A stretch of DNA of 64,000 bases from Alphaproteobacteria bacterium (GCA_030429495.1 JAUIFH010000007.1:124001-188000); one strand, 5' to 3'; positions 47,209-56,803 are shown, counted from the stretch's first letter. Notes: generated by a model from the letters alone, not told the origin. Numbers and translations are program-made.

Positions 47209-48147
47209 TCAGACCTCGCCCATGCGGCAGCCGGTCCCGGCGCAGCCCGAGGCCCGGGTCTCGGTCTCGAAGGTCGCATGCAGGATGCCGAATTCCGATG
47301 CCACGCGCTGCTTCACCCGGCGAACGGCCTCGGCGAAATCCGCGCCTTCCTCCAGCACCAGATGCGCCTCGACGGAATTGCGATGCTCGTCAAGCTGCCA
47401 GAGATGGAAGTGGTGCACATCCTCGATCCCCGCCTCCGCCTCGATCACCCGGCGCACTTGCCCGGCCTCGAGCCCGGGCGGCGCAGCCAACATCAGGATG
47501 CGGATCACCGGCCCCAGTTCCGAAAGCGCGTGCCAGAGAATCCAGCCCGAGATCATCAGCGTAATCACCGGGTCGGCCGCGTGCCAGCCGAACGCCCAGA
47601 TCAGCAAACCGCCGAGGATCACCGCCACCGAAGAGCCAGCGTCCGCAAGATTGTGCAGGAAGGCCGCCCGGATGTTCGTGCTGTCCTTCGCCAACCGCCA
47701 GGTCAGGGCTGCCGTGGCAAGGTCAACCGCAAGCGCTAGCGCGGCGAGGATGATGACGATCCCGCCTGCGACCTCCGGCGGGTCCATCAGCCGCATCACC
47801 GCCTCGTAGCCCAGCCAGAGTGAGATCACGATCAGCACGGTGTAGTTCACCAGCGCGGCCACAACCTCTGCCCGCCCGTAGCCGAAGGACATGACCGCAT
47901 CGGCCGGCCGACGCGCGATACGCCGCGCCGCGAAAGCGATGACAAGCGCGATCGCGTCGGACAGGTTGTGGACCGCATCGGCTATAAGCGCGACCGAGCC
48001 GGAAACCAGCCCGCCCGCGATCTGCGCCACCGACAGGACAAGGTTGACCACGACCGCCAGCGTCAGGTTGCGGTCGCCCTCCGGGACGTGGTGGTGGCCG
48101 TGGCTCCCGTGCCCGTGATGGTGCCCGTGATGATGGTCCTGCGGCAT
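47209..48147 (-). CDS. cation diffusion facilitator metal exporter
   Basis: 312 residues from ATG 48147, with AAGGAGG placed 5 nt upstream; a GTG at 48153 abuts that site. A histidine-rich N-terminus (about residues 4-20) precedes six helices. Metal-site motifs DAVHNLSDA and LHNLADA are the usual HxxxD pairs, followed by a cytoplasmic domain with HHFHLWQLDEH. Probably exports zinc (ZitB-like) or cobalt. Confidence 0.93.
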   Translation of the reverse strand: MPQDHHHGHHHGHGSHGHHHVPEGDRNLTLAVVVNLVLSVAQIAGGLVSGSVALIADAVHNLSDAIALVIAFAARRIARRPADAVMSFGYGRAEVVAALVNYTVLIVISLWLGYEAVMRLMDPPEVAGGIVIILAALALAVDLATAALTWRLAKDSTNIRAAFLHNLADAGSSVAVILGGLLIWAFGWHAADPVITLMISGWILWHALSELGPVIRILMLAAPPGLEAGQVRRVIEAEAGIEDVHHFHLWQLDEHRNSVEAHLVLEEGADFAEAVRRVKQRVASEFGILHATFETETRASGCAGTGCRMGEV

Positions 48148-48213
48148 CCGCACCTCCTTACCAGACAGATGCGCCCCGCCGCCGCCCCGGTCAAGGCCCT
48201 GCGCCGATCCGCC

Positions 48214-49026
48214 TCAGCCTCGGCGCGGGCCAAATTTCGGCGCACGCCCGGCCACCCCTGCCATCACCGCCTCGATCTGGTTCGCACCCCCGATGATCCC
48301 TGCCTGCAACCGCGCCTCCAGCGCGAGGCCTTTTGCCGGCGGCAGCGTCCAACTTTCCTCGACCAGCCGCTTGGCCGCGGCCAAAGCGTCGGGCGAACGC
48401 TGCGCAAGACCGTCCGCCATCTCCCGCGCCGCAGAGATCGGATCGGCCGCGATCCGCGTTACGAGGCCGAGGCCCAGCGCCTCCTCCGCGCCGACGACCC
48501 GCGCCGTCATGATCAGGTCCTTCGCGAGGTCAGCGCGCAACAGGCGCGGCAGCGACTGGCTGATCCCCATGTCAGGGATAAGGCCCCATTTCGCTTCCAT
48601 CACGGAGAACCGCGCATCCGGTGCCGCAATCCGGAAATCCGCAGCGAGCGCGAGTTGCATCCCCGCTCCAAAGGCGACGCCTTCAATGGCCGCGATCACC
48701 GGCACCAGCAGGCGCTGCCAGGCAACGACGGGCATCTGGAAGCGGTTCGCCACCTCGCCCTCGGGCGGCGTCACGATCTCCCGCTTCAAACCCTCCAGGT
48801 CGCGGGCAAAACCCTGCATTACCGACAGATCGAGACCAGAGGAAAAGCACCCGCCCGCGCCCCGCAGGATCACTGCTCTCAGCCCTGCCACGCCGGACAA
48901 CTGCGCCGCCGCCTCCGCCAGCGCGTCGAACATCTCCAACGTCCAGGCGTTCTTCCTGTCCGGACGGTTGAGGCAGACCTCGGCCACACCGTCCCCGCCT
49001 ATGGTCACTTGCACCACATCCGCCAT
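48214..49026 (-). CDS. crotonase-family protein (enoyl-CoA hydratase-like)
   Basis: 270 residues from ATG 49026 with GGAGG upstream. Crotonase fold: GCFSSGLDLS oxyanion loop, IEGVAFGAGMQLALAADF and EAKWGLIPDMG. At the first catalytic acid position (after GAGM) there is Gln instead of Glu or Asp; the second Glu (MEAK) and the Asp used by dienoyl-CoA isomerases (IPDMG) are kept. It is therefore not a plain hydratase; isomerase or another activity on acyl-CoA is possible. Confidence 0.88.
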   Translation of the reverse strand: MADVVQVTIGGDGVAEVCLNRPDRKNAWTLEMFDALAEAAAQLSGVAGLRAVILRGAGGCFSSGLDLSVMQGFARDLEGLKREIVTPPEGEVANRFQMPVVAWQRLLVPVIAAIEGVAFGAGMQLALAADFRIAAPDARFSVMEAKWGLIPDMGISQSLPRLLRADLAKDLIMTARVVGAEEALGLGLVTRIAADPISAAREMADGLAQRSPDALAAAKRLVEESWTLPPAKGLALEARLQAGIIGGANQIEAVMAGVAGRAPKFGPRRG

Positions 49027-49123
49027 GCGAACCTCCGTTTCCGTCGCGCACATCATCCCTGCCCGGCCACACTTGGGAAAGCCCGAACCGCGGCCCGTGA
49101 CGCGCGGTCATGCGACCGCAAGT

Positions 49124-49147
49124 CTCCTGACACCACCCTGTCAGGAG
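49124..49147. promoter_or_regulatory. 9-bp inverted-repeat operator upstream of VOC-WYL genes
   Basis: CTCCTGACA - CCACCC - TGTCAGGAG is a perfect inverted repeat 47 nt before the VOC gene start. It is the likely binding site of the WYL regulator encoded two genes down, suggesting autoregulation. Confidence 0.65.
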
Positions 49148-49193
49148 CCTTGTGCGACAAAGGCTCGGTCAACCACCATGAAAGGAGCATCCC

Positions 49194-49565
49194 ATGCAAA
49201 GCCAACCCGTTGTCGTCTGGAGCGAAATCCCGGTTTCCGATATGAGGAAGGCCGTAGCCTTCTATAATGAGGTCTTCGACTGGACGATGACAATCGACGC
49301 AAGCGGACCGAACCCGATGGCGACACTCGGCGGCAATATGGAGACGGCGGGCGGCCATCTCTATCCCGGCAAGCCCGCCGCCGGGAACGGCCCCACTGTC
49401 CATATCGCCGTGTCCGACCGGCTCGAAGACGCCGCGATCCGCTGCCGCAAGGCGGGCGGTACGGTGATCGGCGAAATCATCACCATCCCGCCCGGCCGCT
49501 TCATCTACGCGACCGATCCCGACGGCAATTCCATCGGGCTCTTCGAACCCGCGAAGGCCGCCTGA
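49194..49565 (+). CDS. VOC-family (glyoxalase/bleomycin resistance) protein
   Basis: 123 residues; AAAGGAG precedes the start. One VOC domain: WSEIPVSDMRKAVAFYNEVFDW near the start, HIAVSD in the middle and YATDPDGNSIGLFEP at the end, which carries the second metal ligand. Members are glyoxalases, dioxygenases or antibiotic-binding proteins; function is unassigned. Overlaps the WYL regulator start by 1 bp. Confidence 0.93.
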   Translation: MQSQPVVVWSEIPVSDMRKAVAFYNEVFDWTMTIDASGPNPMATLGGNMETAGGHLYPGKPAAGNGPTVHIAVSDRLEDAAIRCRKAGGTVIGEIITIPPGRFIYATDPDGNSIGLFEPAKAA

Positions 49566-50257
49566 TGCGCAGGGCCGACCGCCTCTTCCAGATCGTCCAG
49601 TATCTGAGGGGCGGTCGGCTTCTGACCGCGCGGGCGCTGGCCGACCGGCTCGAGGTCAGCGACCGCACGATCTACCGCGACATTGCCGATCTGGTCGGCT
49701 CGGGCGTGCCGATCGAAGGAGAGGCGGGCATCGGCTACCTGATGCGCTCGGGCTACGACCTGCCGCCCCTGATGTTCAACCGGGCCGAGATCGCGGCCCT
49801 TGTCGCCGGCGCCCGGATGATCCGCAGCTTCGGCGGTGCCGACATGGCGCTGGCGGCGGAAGAGGCGCTGACCAAGATCGAGGCCGTCCTGCCCGAGGCG
49901 TTACGCGCGAGCGCCGCCGGCGTCGCCATCGACGCCCACGACGCGGGCGCGCTGTCCGACAAGGACCGGGCGATGGTCGACCGGCTGGACCGCGCCACGG
50001 CGGACCACCTGAAGGTGACGCTCGTCTACCGCGATGCCGAAGGACGGCCGAGCGAGCGCACCGTCCGCCCCCTTGGCCTCTGGTTCTGGGGCAAGGTCTG
50101 GACGCTCATCGCCTGGTGCGAACTCCGGGACGATTTTCGCATGTTCCGCATCGATCGGATCGCCGCCGCCACTGAATCCGCCCCATTCCGACCCGAACGG
50201 GACAAGAGCCTGAAGACCTTCCTGCAAAGCGACGCCTGCCGGCGGCCCTCGCCCTGA
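49565..50257 (+). CDS. HTH-WYL transcriptional regulator (YafY-like)
   Basis: 230 residues. A DeoR-like helix-turn-helix lies at about 18-45 (TARALADRLEVSDRTIYRDI), then a linker and a WYL domain (about 135-215; RPLGLWFWGKVWTLIAWCELRDDFR). WYL domains bind small ligands or nucleic acids. Co-transcribed with the VOC gene and likely acting on the palindrome in front of it. Confidence 0.94.
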   Translation: MRRADRLFQIVQYLRGGRLLTARALADRLEVSDRTIYRDIADLVGSGVPIEGEAGIGYLMRSGYDLPPLMFNRAEIAALVAGARMIRSFGGADMALAAEEALTKIEAVLPEALRASAAGVAIDAHDAGALSDKDRAMVDRLDRATADHLKVTLVYRDAEGRPSERTVRPLGLWFWGKVWTLIAWCELRDDFRMFRIDRIAAATESAPFRPERDKSLKTFLQSDACRRPSP

Positions 50258-50351
50258 TTTCTTCTTGGCGTAAATACTCCCGCCGGAGGCACCGGGCCAG
50301 CACGGCCCGGCGGCCGAGCGGGGGGCTCGATGCCCCCCGAGGCCGTCCCCC
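50258..50351 (-). terminator. double hairpin with GGAGTATTT motif (repeat copy E)
   Basis: Fills the gap between converging WYL and polA genes. Read from polA: stem CGGGGGGC/GCCCCCCG (50332-50339 / 50319-50326), stem CCGGGCC/GGCCCGG (50304-50310 / 50292-50298), then GGCGGGAGTATTTACGCC and AAGAAGAAA reaching the WYL stop. Consistent with a transcription end for polA. Confidence 0.7.
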
Positions 50352-53177
50352 TCAATGCGCCTCGGCCCAGTGCGCGCCCTGCCCGGCATCGACCACCAGC
50401 GGCACATCCAGATGCACCGCCGGATGCGCCGCCCCTTCCATCGCCGCGCGGGCCGCGGCGATCAGCCTGTCGACCGCACCCTCCTCGACCTCGAACAGAA
50501 GCTCGTCATGCACCTGCAGCAGCATCGTCGCAGGCAGACCGGCAATCGCCTCCGGCATCCGGATCATCGCGCGGCGGATCACATCCGCCGCCGCGCCCTG
50601 GATCGGCGCGTTGATCGCCGCGCGGCGGGCGAACCCGGCATGCGGTCCTTTCGCGTTGATCTCGGGCGTGTGGATCTTCCGCCCGAAAAGCGTCTGGACG
50701 TAACCCTTCTCCTTCGCGAAGGCGACCGTGTCGTCCATATACTGCTTGATCCCGGGGAACCGCTCGAAATAGCGGTCGATGAAGCCCTGCGCTTCGGCGC
50801 GCGGGATGCGCAGGTTGCGCGCAAGGCCGAAGCCGGAAATCCCGTAGATCACCCCGAAATTGATCGCCTTCGCCTGCCGCCGGACCATTGGGTCCATGCC
50901 CTCCACCGGCACGTTGAACATCTCGGACGCCGTCAGTGCGTGAATGTCGATCCCGTCCCTGAACGCCTGTTTCAATTGCGGAATATCAGCGACATGGGCG
51001 AGGATGCGAAGCTCGATCTGGGAATAGTCGAGTGACACAAGCCGCATTCCCGGCCCCGCCACGAAGGCCTCACGGATGCGCCGCCCCTCCTCGGTCCGGA
51101 CCGGGATGTTCTGCAGGTTCGGATCGGTCGAGGCAAGCCGGCCCGTATTCGCCCCGGCGATGGAATAGGAGGTGTGGACGCGACCCGTATCGGGGTTGAT
51201 CGCCGTCTGGAGCGCATCTGTGTAGGTGGACTTGAGCTTGGAAAGCTGCCGCCAGTCCAGCACTGTCGCCGCCAGCTTCGCGGCCTTTGGATTCACGTCC
51301 TCAAGCGTCGTGATGTCCTCCAGCACGTCGGCTCCGGTCGCATAGGCGCCGGTCTTGCCCTTCTGCCCGCCCTCGACTCCCATCGTGTCAAAGAGGATCT
51401 CGCCCAGTTGCTTGGGGCTGCCCACGTTGAAGGGCTGGCCCGCAAGCTCCTGAATCTCCGCCTCCAGCCCGGCCATCTTCTGGGCGAAGCTGTTGGACAT
51501 GCGGGACAGGACCTGGCCGTCGACCCGGATGCCAGCCATCTCCATATCCGCGAGCACCGGCACCAGCGGGCGTTCCAGCGTCTCGTAGACCGTTGTCACC
51601 TGCGCCCGGTGCAGGTTCGGCTTGAACGCCTGCCAGAGGCGAAGCGTGATGTCCGCGTCTTCGGCCGCGTATTTCACCGCCTCGTCCACCGGCACAAGGT
51701 CGAAGGTGATCTGGCTCTTGCCGGTTCCCAGAAGCGTTTTGATCTCAATGGGTTTGTGGTCGAGATAGCGTTCCGAAAGCCCGTCCATCCCGTGATTGTG
51801 CAGCCCCGAATGCATCGAGTAGGACATCAGCATCGTGTCATCAATGGGCGCGACCTGGACGCCGTGGCGGGCGAACATCTTCCAGTCGTATTTCATGTTC
51901 TGGCCGATCTTGAGCACCGCGTCGTCCTCCAGAACCGGCTTCAGGACCGTGAGCGCCTCATCGAGCAGCATCTGCCCTTCGCTGAGGTCGCTCGACCCGA
52001 ACAGGTCGCCGCCGCCCTGACGATGGCCGAGCGGGATGTAGCAGGCCTCGCCGGGGATAACCGAAAGCGAGATGCCCACAAGCTCGGCCCGCATCTCGTC
52101 AAGGCTCGTCGTCTCGGTATCGACGGCGACATAGCCGCGCTCGCGGATCAGGTCGACCCAGCGGTTCAGAGCCCCGGCATCGCGCACGCATTCGTATTTC
52201 AAGTGATCGAAGGGCGGCTGTTCGGGCGCGGGCGCCTCGCCCGGATCGCCGGTAGCGGCGGCCGGCACGTCCGGGATCACCGGCGCCTCGACCTTCAGCG
52301 CATCAGCGACACGCTTGGTCAGCGTGCGGAATTCCATCTGGCCAAGAAAGTCCAGCAGTGGCTCCGGCTCCGGCTCCTTCACCTCCAGCTCATCGAGCGT
52401 CCAGGTGATCGGTGTATGGTCGTCAAGCGTCACCAGCCGTTTCGAAATCCGGATCAGGTCGGCATTCTCGATCAGCGCCTCGCGCCGCTTGGGCTGCTTG
52501 ATCTCTTCGGCCCGCGTCAGCAGCGTCTCCAGATCGCCGTATTCGTTGATCAGAAGCGCCGCCGTCTTGATGCCGATCCCCGGCGCGCCCGGGACATTGT
52601 CGACGGAGTCGCCGGCAAGCGCCTGCACGTCGATCACCCGGTCGGGCTTCACGCCGAACTTCTCCTCGACCTCCTCCACGCCGATCCGCTTCGACTTCAT
52701 CGCGTCGAACATCTCGACGCCGCCGCCCACAAGCTGCATCAGGTCCTTGTCGGACGAGATGATCGTGACCTCGCCGCCCGCCTCACGCGCCTGCCGGGCG
52801 AGAGTCGCGATGATGTCGTCGGCCTCGTAGTTCTCCATCTCCAGACAGGCGACATTGAACGCCTTCGTCGCCTCCCGCGTCAGTGGGAACTGCGGGCGCA
52901 GGTCCTCGGGCAGGTCCGGCCGGTTGGCCTTGTACTTGTCGTAAATGTCGTCGCGGAAGGTCTTCGAGGAATAGTCAAAGACGCAGGCGATATGCGTCGG
53001 CGCATCGCTGCCCTTGTTGTTGGCAAGCTGCGACCAGAGCATGTTGCAGAACCCGGCCACGGCCCCGATCGGCAGCCCGTCAGACTTGCGGGTCAAGGGC
53101 GGAAGCGCGTGATAGGCGCGGAAGATATAGGCCGAGCCGTCGATCAGATGCAGGTGGCAACCCTTGCCGAATGTCAT
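50352..53177 (-). CDS. polA: DNA polymerase I
   Basis: 941 residues from ATG 53177 with GGGGAGAGG upstream; the longer frame to 53318 has no support. All three domains are present: 5'-3' nuclease (GSAYIFRAYHAL, ISSDKDLMQLV; about 1-300), 3'-5' exonuclease with DTETTSLD (near residue 365; proofreading residues kept) and polymerase with motif A DYSQIELR, motif B RRQAKAINFGVIYG and motif C VHDELLFEV. Fills gaps and removes RNA primers in replication and repair. Confidence 0.98.
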   Translation of the reverse strand: MTFGKGCHLHLIDGSAYIFRAYHALPPLTRKSDGLPIGAVAGFCNMLWSQLANNKGSDAPTHIACVFDYSSKTFRDDIYDKYKANRPDLPEDLRPQFPLTREATKAFNVACLEMENYEADDIIATLARQAREAGGEVTIISSDKDLMQLVGGGVEMFDAMKSKRIGVEEVEEKFGVKPDRVIDVQALAGDSVDNVPGAPGIGIKTAALLINEYGDLETLLTRAEEIKQPKRREALIENADLIRISKRLVTLDDHTPITWTLDELEVKEPEPEPLLDFLGQMEFRTLTKRVADALKVEAPVIPDVPAAATGDPGEAPAPEQPPFDHLKYECVRDAGALNRWVDLIRERGYVAVDTETTSLDEMRAELVGISLSVIPGEACYIPLGHRQGGGDLFGSSDLSEGQMLLDEALTVLKPVLEDDAVLKIGQNMKYDWKMFARHGVQVAPIDDTMLMSYSMHSGLHNHGMDGLSERYLDHKPIEIKTLLGTGKSQITFDLVPVDEAVKYAAEDADITLRLWQAFKPNLHRAQVTTVYETLERPLVPVLADMEMAGIRVDGQVLSRMSNSFAQKMAGLEAEIQELAGQPFNVGSPKQLGEILFDTMGVEGGQKGKTGAYATGADVLEDITTLEDVNPKAAKLAATVLDWRQLSKLKSTYTDALQTAINPDTGRVHTSYSIAGANTGRLASTDPNLQNIPVRTEEGRRIREAFVAGPGMRLVSLDYSQIELRILAHVADIPQLKQAFRDGIDIHALTASEMFNVPVEGMDPMVRRQAKAINFGVIYGISGFGLARNLRIPRAEAQGFIDRYFERFPGIKQYMDDTVAFAKEKGYVQTLFGRKIHTPEINAKGPHAGFARRAAINAPIQGAAADVIRRAMIRMPEAIAGLPATMLLQVHDELLFEVEEGAVDRLIAAARAAMEGAAHPAVHLDVPLVVDAGQGAHWAEAH

Positions 53178-53420
53178 GTCACCTCTCCCCTCGCGCCTCG
53201 GACGGAAGAGTATTGTCACGTTCCAATACCGGGTTCCACCCTCGGAGAAGGATAAGACCGCGCAGGTCGGTTTTGGGTCCAATTTGACCAATGCTGCTTG
53301 GCATTCAAACGGCAGCATTGCGCCCCCATGTCGGTCGTTGACGACCGGGAATGCTCATCCCAACAACTGCCGTTCACTGCGAGAAGCCTAGATCTCCGTT
53401 CGCCTCGGCCCGCGACCTCA

Positions 53421-55046
53421 TCACACTCCAAGCCGCGTGAACGCGGCCGTCATCTTCTCGCGGAACCCGTCATCCCTACTGGGAAACGCTCTGAAGAATG
53501 TGCCGCTATCGGCATCGGGTTTCGTCTGGAGCGCACGCTGCATCCATATTTCGGCGGTTAGCCGCTGCTCATTCAGTTCCGACGTTGCGGCAGCGATCAT
53601 GAAGATGAAGAAATGTGCTCCCGGCGCCCGCGCTGCGGCCTCTCCGAGCCGCTGAGCTTCAGCAAAGTCCTCGTTCATGATCGCCGCCATCGCCCGTGTT
53701 CCCTGCATAGCATAGAGAAGTGGATCCAGCGGGCTCAAGGAAAGAGCGGTCGAGGCGGCGGCGGTGGCCGAGTCCGGAGCGCCCGTAAGGAGCTTGAGAA
53801 GACCTTCGTTGTAGTGCGCCTGAGCTGAGTTGGGGTTGAGCTTAAGCGACCGCTGCATCCAATCCATCCCGCTGTCGAGATCGCCCTCGAGCCAACGCGC
53901 GCGTCCGAGATTGAATGACGCGAAGGGTTCGTTCGGATCAAGTTCGAACGCGTGAGTGGCAGTGCGGAACGCGCGGTCCAGCAGAAGACGGCGGTCATCG
54001 CCGTATTGCATGAAAGCGTTCTGCCAATGCGTGAAGGACAGCCCGGCATGGGCGCGCGCGAACTCCGGATCACGTTCGATCGCCGCTTGGAAGTGCTGCG
54101 AGGCAATCAGGTTGTCCCCGGCATTAAACTTGTACATGTGCGCAAGTCCGAGATGGAAATGCGACCACGCGTCGAATTCCCGCTCTGACAGCCGCCTTGA
54201 TGCCCATGCCTCGTTCGCCGATATGGTCGTTTCGAGCGCCGCAGTGATCGAGGAGACGACCGCGTTTCGTCCGATCTGGATATCCGCCGCATTGGTCGCA
54301 AACCGGTCCGCCCAGACCAGCGATCCGTCCCACGTCGAAAGGAGCTCGACCGAGATCGTGACCGCGTCACCGGCTTTCTCGATCAGCCCGCTCACAAGGT
54401 ACCTGACGCCGAGGATACGACCGATTTCGTCCATCGACGCGGTCACCGGGTCGAACTGGATCGATGTCGCCCGCGCGATCAGGTGAAGCCAGCCGATGCG
54501 CGAGATACCGGAAATCAGTTCTGCCGGGAAGGCACTGGTCAGGCGGATGCTCGCCTCACTCTCGTCAACGCTTACGAACCTCAGGACGGCGATACTTGGG
54601 CGGCCTGCTCCGATTACGTCTTGCCGAACGATTTCGGTCGCCTCGACAACCGGATCGGATGCGACCGCCCCAAGAACATCCGCCCGCCCGGCTTCCTGAA
54701 TCACGGGAGCGACAAACCGAAAACCGCGTCCATGCACCGTCTTGATGGTGCTCTGGCGGCTTCCGCTGTCACCGACGGCCCTGCGGGCCTGCTTTATCGC
54801 CGTTGAAATCGTCGCTTCGCTGACAATGCGTCCGCCCCAGACCGTATCGAGCAACTCATCGCGGGTCACGACACGGTCCCGGTGGCTGACGAGATGCATG
54901 AGAACATCGAAGGGATAGCGTTCGATCCGAACGGGGCCGCCCGGGCCGAGAAGTTCGGCCCGGTCAGGATCGAGAGTGAAGGTGCCGAAACGCCAGCGCA
55001 TTGGCCAACGATAGCCGAATTCACGATTGCTCCGAGATTTATTCAT
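53421..55046 (-). CDS. winged-helix transcriptional regulator with C-terminal TPR region
   Basis: 541 residues from ATG 55046; GTG 55055 and ATG 55001 are possible. OmpR/CadC-type winged helix at about 18-110 (SEATISTAIKQARRAVGD, TVHGRGFRFVAPV). A TolB-N-like domain spans ~150-290 (PSIAVLRF, GVRYLVSGLIEKAG) and helical tetratricopeptide repeats span ~300-490. No membrane helix is seen, so it is probably cytoplasmic. Divergent from the methyltransferase. Its DNA is less GC-biased than polA. Confidence 0.87.
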   Translation of the reverse strand: MNKSRSNREFGYRWPMRWRFGTFTLDPDRAELLGPGGPVRIERYPFDVLMHLVSHRDRVVTRDELLDTVWGGRIVSEATISTAIKQARRAVGDSGSRQSTIKTVHGRGFRFVAPVIQEAGRADVLGAVASDPVVEATEIVRQDVIGAGRPSIAVLRFVSVDESEASIRLTSAFPAELISGISRIGWLHLIARATSIQFDPVTASMDEIGRILGVRYLVSGLIEKAGDAVTISVELLSTWDGSLVWADRFATNAADIQIGRNAVVSSITAALETTISANEAWASRRLSEREFDAWSHFHLGLAHMYKFNAGDNLIASQHFQAAIERDPEFARAHAGLSFTHWQNAFMQYGDDRRLLLDRAFRTATHAFELDPNEPFASFNLGRARWLEGDLDSGMDWMQRSLKLNPNSAQAHYNEGLLKLLTGAPDSATAAASTALSLSPLDPLLYAMQGTRAMAAIMNEDFAEAQRLGEAAARAPGAHFFIFMIAAATSELNEQRLTAEIWMQRALQTKPDADSGTFFRAFPSRDDGFREKMTAAFTRLGV

Positions 55047-55129
55047 CAATTCCACAAGCGGTCTTCAAGCGTATGGGGCCAGCAGGTGCGAAACCGGGGA
55101 CATCGAAACGCAAGCCAAGGAATGAAACC

Positions 55130-55948
55130 ATGAATATTCAAGCAGAGATCGCCCCCGACTACGCTGCCATCAAGGCCAAGCAAAACGCCGCATGGACCTC
55201 AGGCGACTATGCCGTGATCGGCACCACCCTCCAGATCGTCGGTGAAAGGCTGGCCGAACGACTCGACCTGCGCCCCGGCGCGCGGGTGCTCGACGTCGCC
55301 GCCGGTAACGGCAATGCCACGCTGGCCTTCGCCCGCCGCTTTCACGACGTGACCTCCACCGACTACGTGCAGGATCTGCTCGACAAGGGCAGTGCACGCG
55401 CCGCTGCGGAAAGCCTGAATGTCCGCTTCCAGATCGCAGATGCCGAGGCGCTCCCGTTCGCCGATGACAGCTTCGACGCGACCGTATCGACCTTCGGCGT
55501 CATGTTCACGCCGAACCAGAAAACCGCAGCCAGCGAACTGATGCGCGTGACCCAAGATGGCGGCAAGATCGGTTTGGCCAACTGGACTCCGGCGGGGTTC
55601 GTCGGCCAGCTCTTCAAGACGCTCGGCGGCTACGTCGCGCCGCCTGCCGGGGTCAAGTCGCCGGCACTGTGGGGCGATGAGGGTTGGCTTTCCGAAACCT
55701 TCGCCGACGCGCAATCCACGAGGCTGGTGCTTAAGTCGTTCAACTTCCGCTACCGTACGCCCAGCCATTTCATCGATGTGTTCCGTTCGCTGTACGGACC
55801 GGTCCACAAGGCATTTCTCGCACTTGACGAGAACGGCCGCGCTGCGCTCGAAGCCGACATGCTGGCGCTGATCGACCGCTTCAATACCGCGACCGACGGC
55901 TCCATGCGGGTGCCTGGTGAATATGCCGAGGTCGAAATCCGCAAATAG
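55130..55948 (+). CDS. SAM-dependent methyltransferase (Methyltransf_11 type)
   Basis: 272 residues from ATG 55130 with AAGGAA upstream. SAM site: VLDVAAGNGNATLAFARRF near residue 46; VTSTDYV acidic partner; ADAEALPFADDSFDATVS and FGVMFTPNQ motifs as in UbiE/arsenite-type methyltransferases. Acceptor unknown. Divergent from the winged-helix/TPR regulator with 83 bp between, so it may be its target. Confidence 0.9.
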   Translation: MNIQAEIAPDYAAIKAKQNAAWTSGDYAVIGTTLQIVGERLAERLDLRPGARVLDVAAGNGNATLAFARRFHDVTSTDYVQDLLDKGSARAAAESLNVRFQIADAEALPFADDSFDATVSTFGVMFTPNQKTAASELMRVTQDGGKIGLANWTPAGFVGQLFKTLGGYVAPPAGVKSPALWGDEGWLSETFADAQSTRLVLKSFNFRYRTPSHFIDVFRSLYGPVHKAFLALDENGRAALEADMLALIDRFNTATDGSMRVPGEYAEVEIRK

Positions 55949-56617
55949 ACGACTGGTGCAGGGGCAGCGACCGTGCCCCAACACCTGCCCCCTTGGTGCG
56001 CAAAGTTCCGTTTCCTTAAAATGGAGCCAGCATCTTCAGTACTCCACACAGGAGGGAGTGTCCAAAAGCCCTTCCTCCTGCGTCTGCAAGCAATAGTTTC
56101 TCTGATCGGGATCAAGCATCACCTCGTACTGGCTGGCGCCCCGCGCGGTGGAGAAGTCGTTCAACGAAATGTCGGGTCCACTAACGGTACCTCCGCTTTT
56201 GCGTCGAGCTGTCAGAGAGCAGACATACCGCTTCTGGCCCATTGTCGTCGTTGATTTGGGCACGACGAACGGCAGATCCCGTCCGCACTGTGGACGCTGA
56301 TGCACAGTGTGGCGAAGGTCGGGGCCCGAGCCCTTTGCGGATACTCCCCTTCGCCCGGAACAAGCCGGCGGCGCCGGGCGAGCGCCTGCCCGTCCCGGCA
56401 GGCTGGCGCTTTGGCGGTCGCGCGTTTCGAATAAGGTCAGAGTGACTTTGCGGCCATAAACCACACCGAACTTCCGTTACAGCGCCAACCCACGGACAGG
56501 CCGCGCCCGGCTTACGTTGTGCGTGCCGCAAGGTCCGCTCCGTCCCGCGAAAGCGGAACAGTGATCTGGCGCGGTCGCGCGTCCAAGCGCCGCGTTCGTC
56601 ACCGCGTCGACAGGCAG
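55949..56617. other. 669-bp gene-poor gap with a doubtful small frame
   Basis: Nothing certain is encoded here. A GGGGCA/TGCCCC stem (55961-55966 / 55974-55979) right after the methyltransferase may help termination. A minus-strand frame from 56242 to 56036 (68 residues; ends GLLDTPSCVEY) has weak coding character in its second half, and a longer version of it reaches 56464. Composition is mixed and codon bias is poor, so it could be a gene remnant. No tRNA or known ncRNA fold was recognised. Confidence 0.45.
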
Positions 56618-56803
56618 TTAGTGATCCTCGTGCGCGTGCTCGCGGTCGATCTCGTAGCGCTTGTCGCAATAACCGCATTCGACAAAGCCGGTATCGTGCG
56701 GGATCGTCAGCCAGACGCGCGGATGGCCGAGCGCGCCCTCGCCGCCGTCGCAGGCCACTTTCCACGTGGTCACAACCTCGGTCTCGGGGGCGGGGATGGT
56801 CAT
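56618..56803 (-). CDS. zinc-finger CHCC protein
   Basis: 61 residues from ATG 56803. One zf-CHCC domain: Cys in [14 protein letters not shown], His 9 residues later, and a CGYC pair near the end. This motif occurs in the complex I accessory subunit NDUFS6 and in short alphaproteobacterial homologues. The histidine-rich end (HAHEDH) may bind metal. Confidence 0.88.
   Translation of the reverse strand: MTIPAPETEVVTTWKVACDGGEGALGHPRVWLTIPHDTGFVECGYCDKRYEIDREHAHEDH

Noticed and set aside
51174-53255. 693-residue plus-strand frame
   Set aside because: Antisense to polA; the strength of all polA motifs leaves no room for it.
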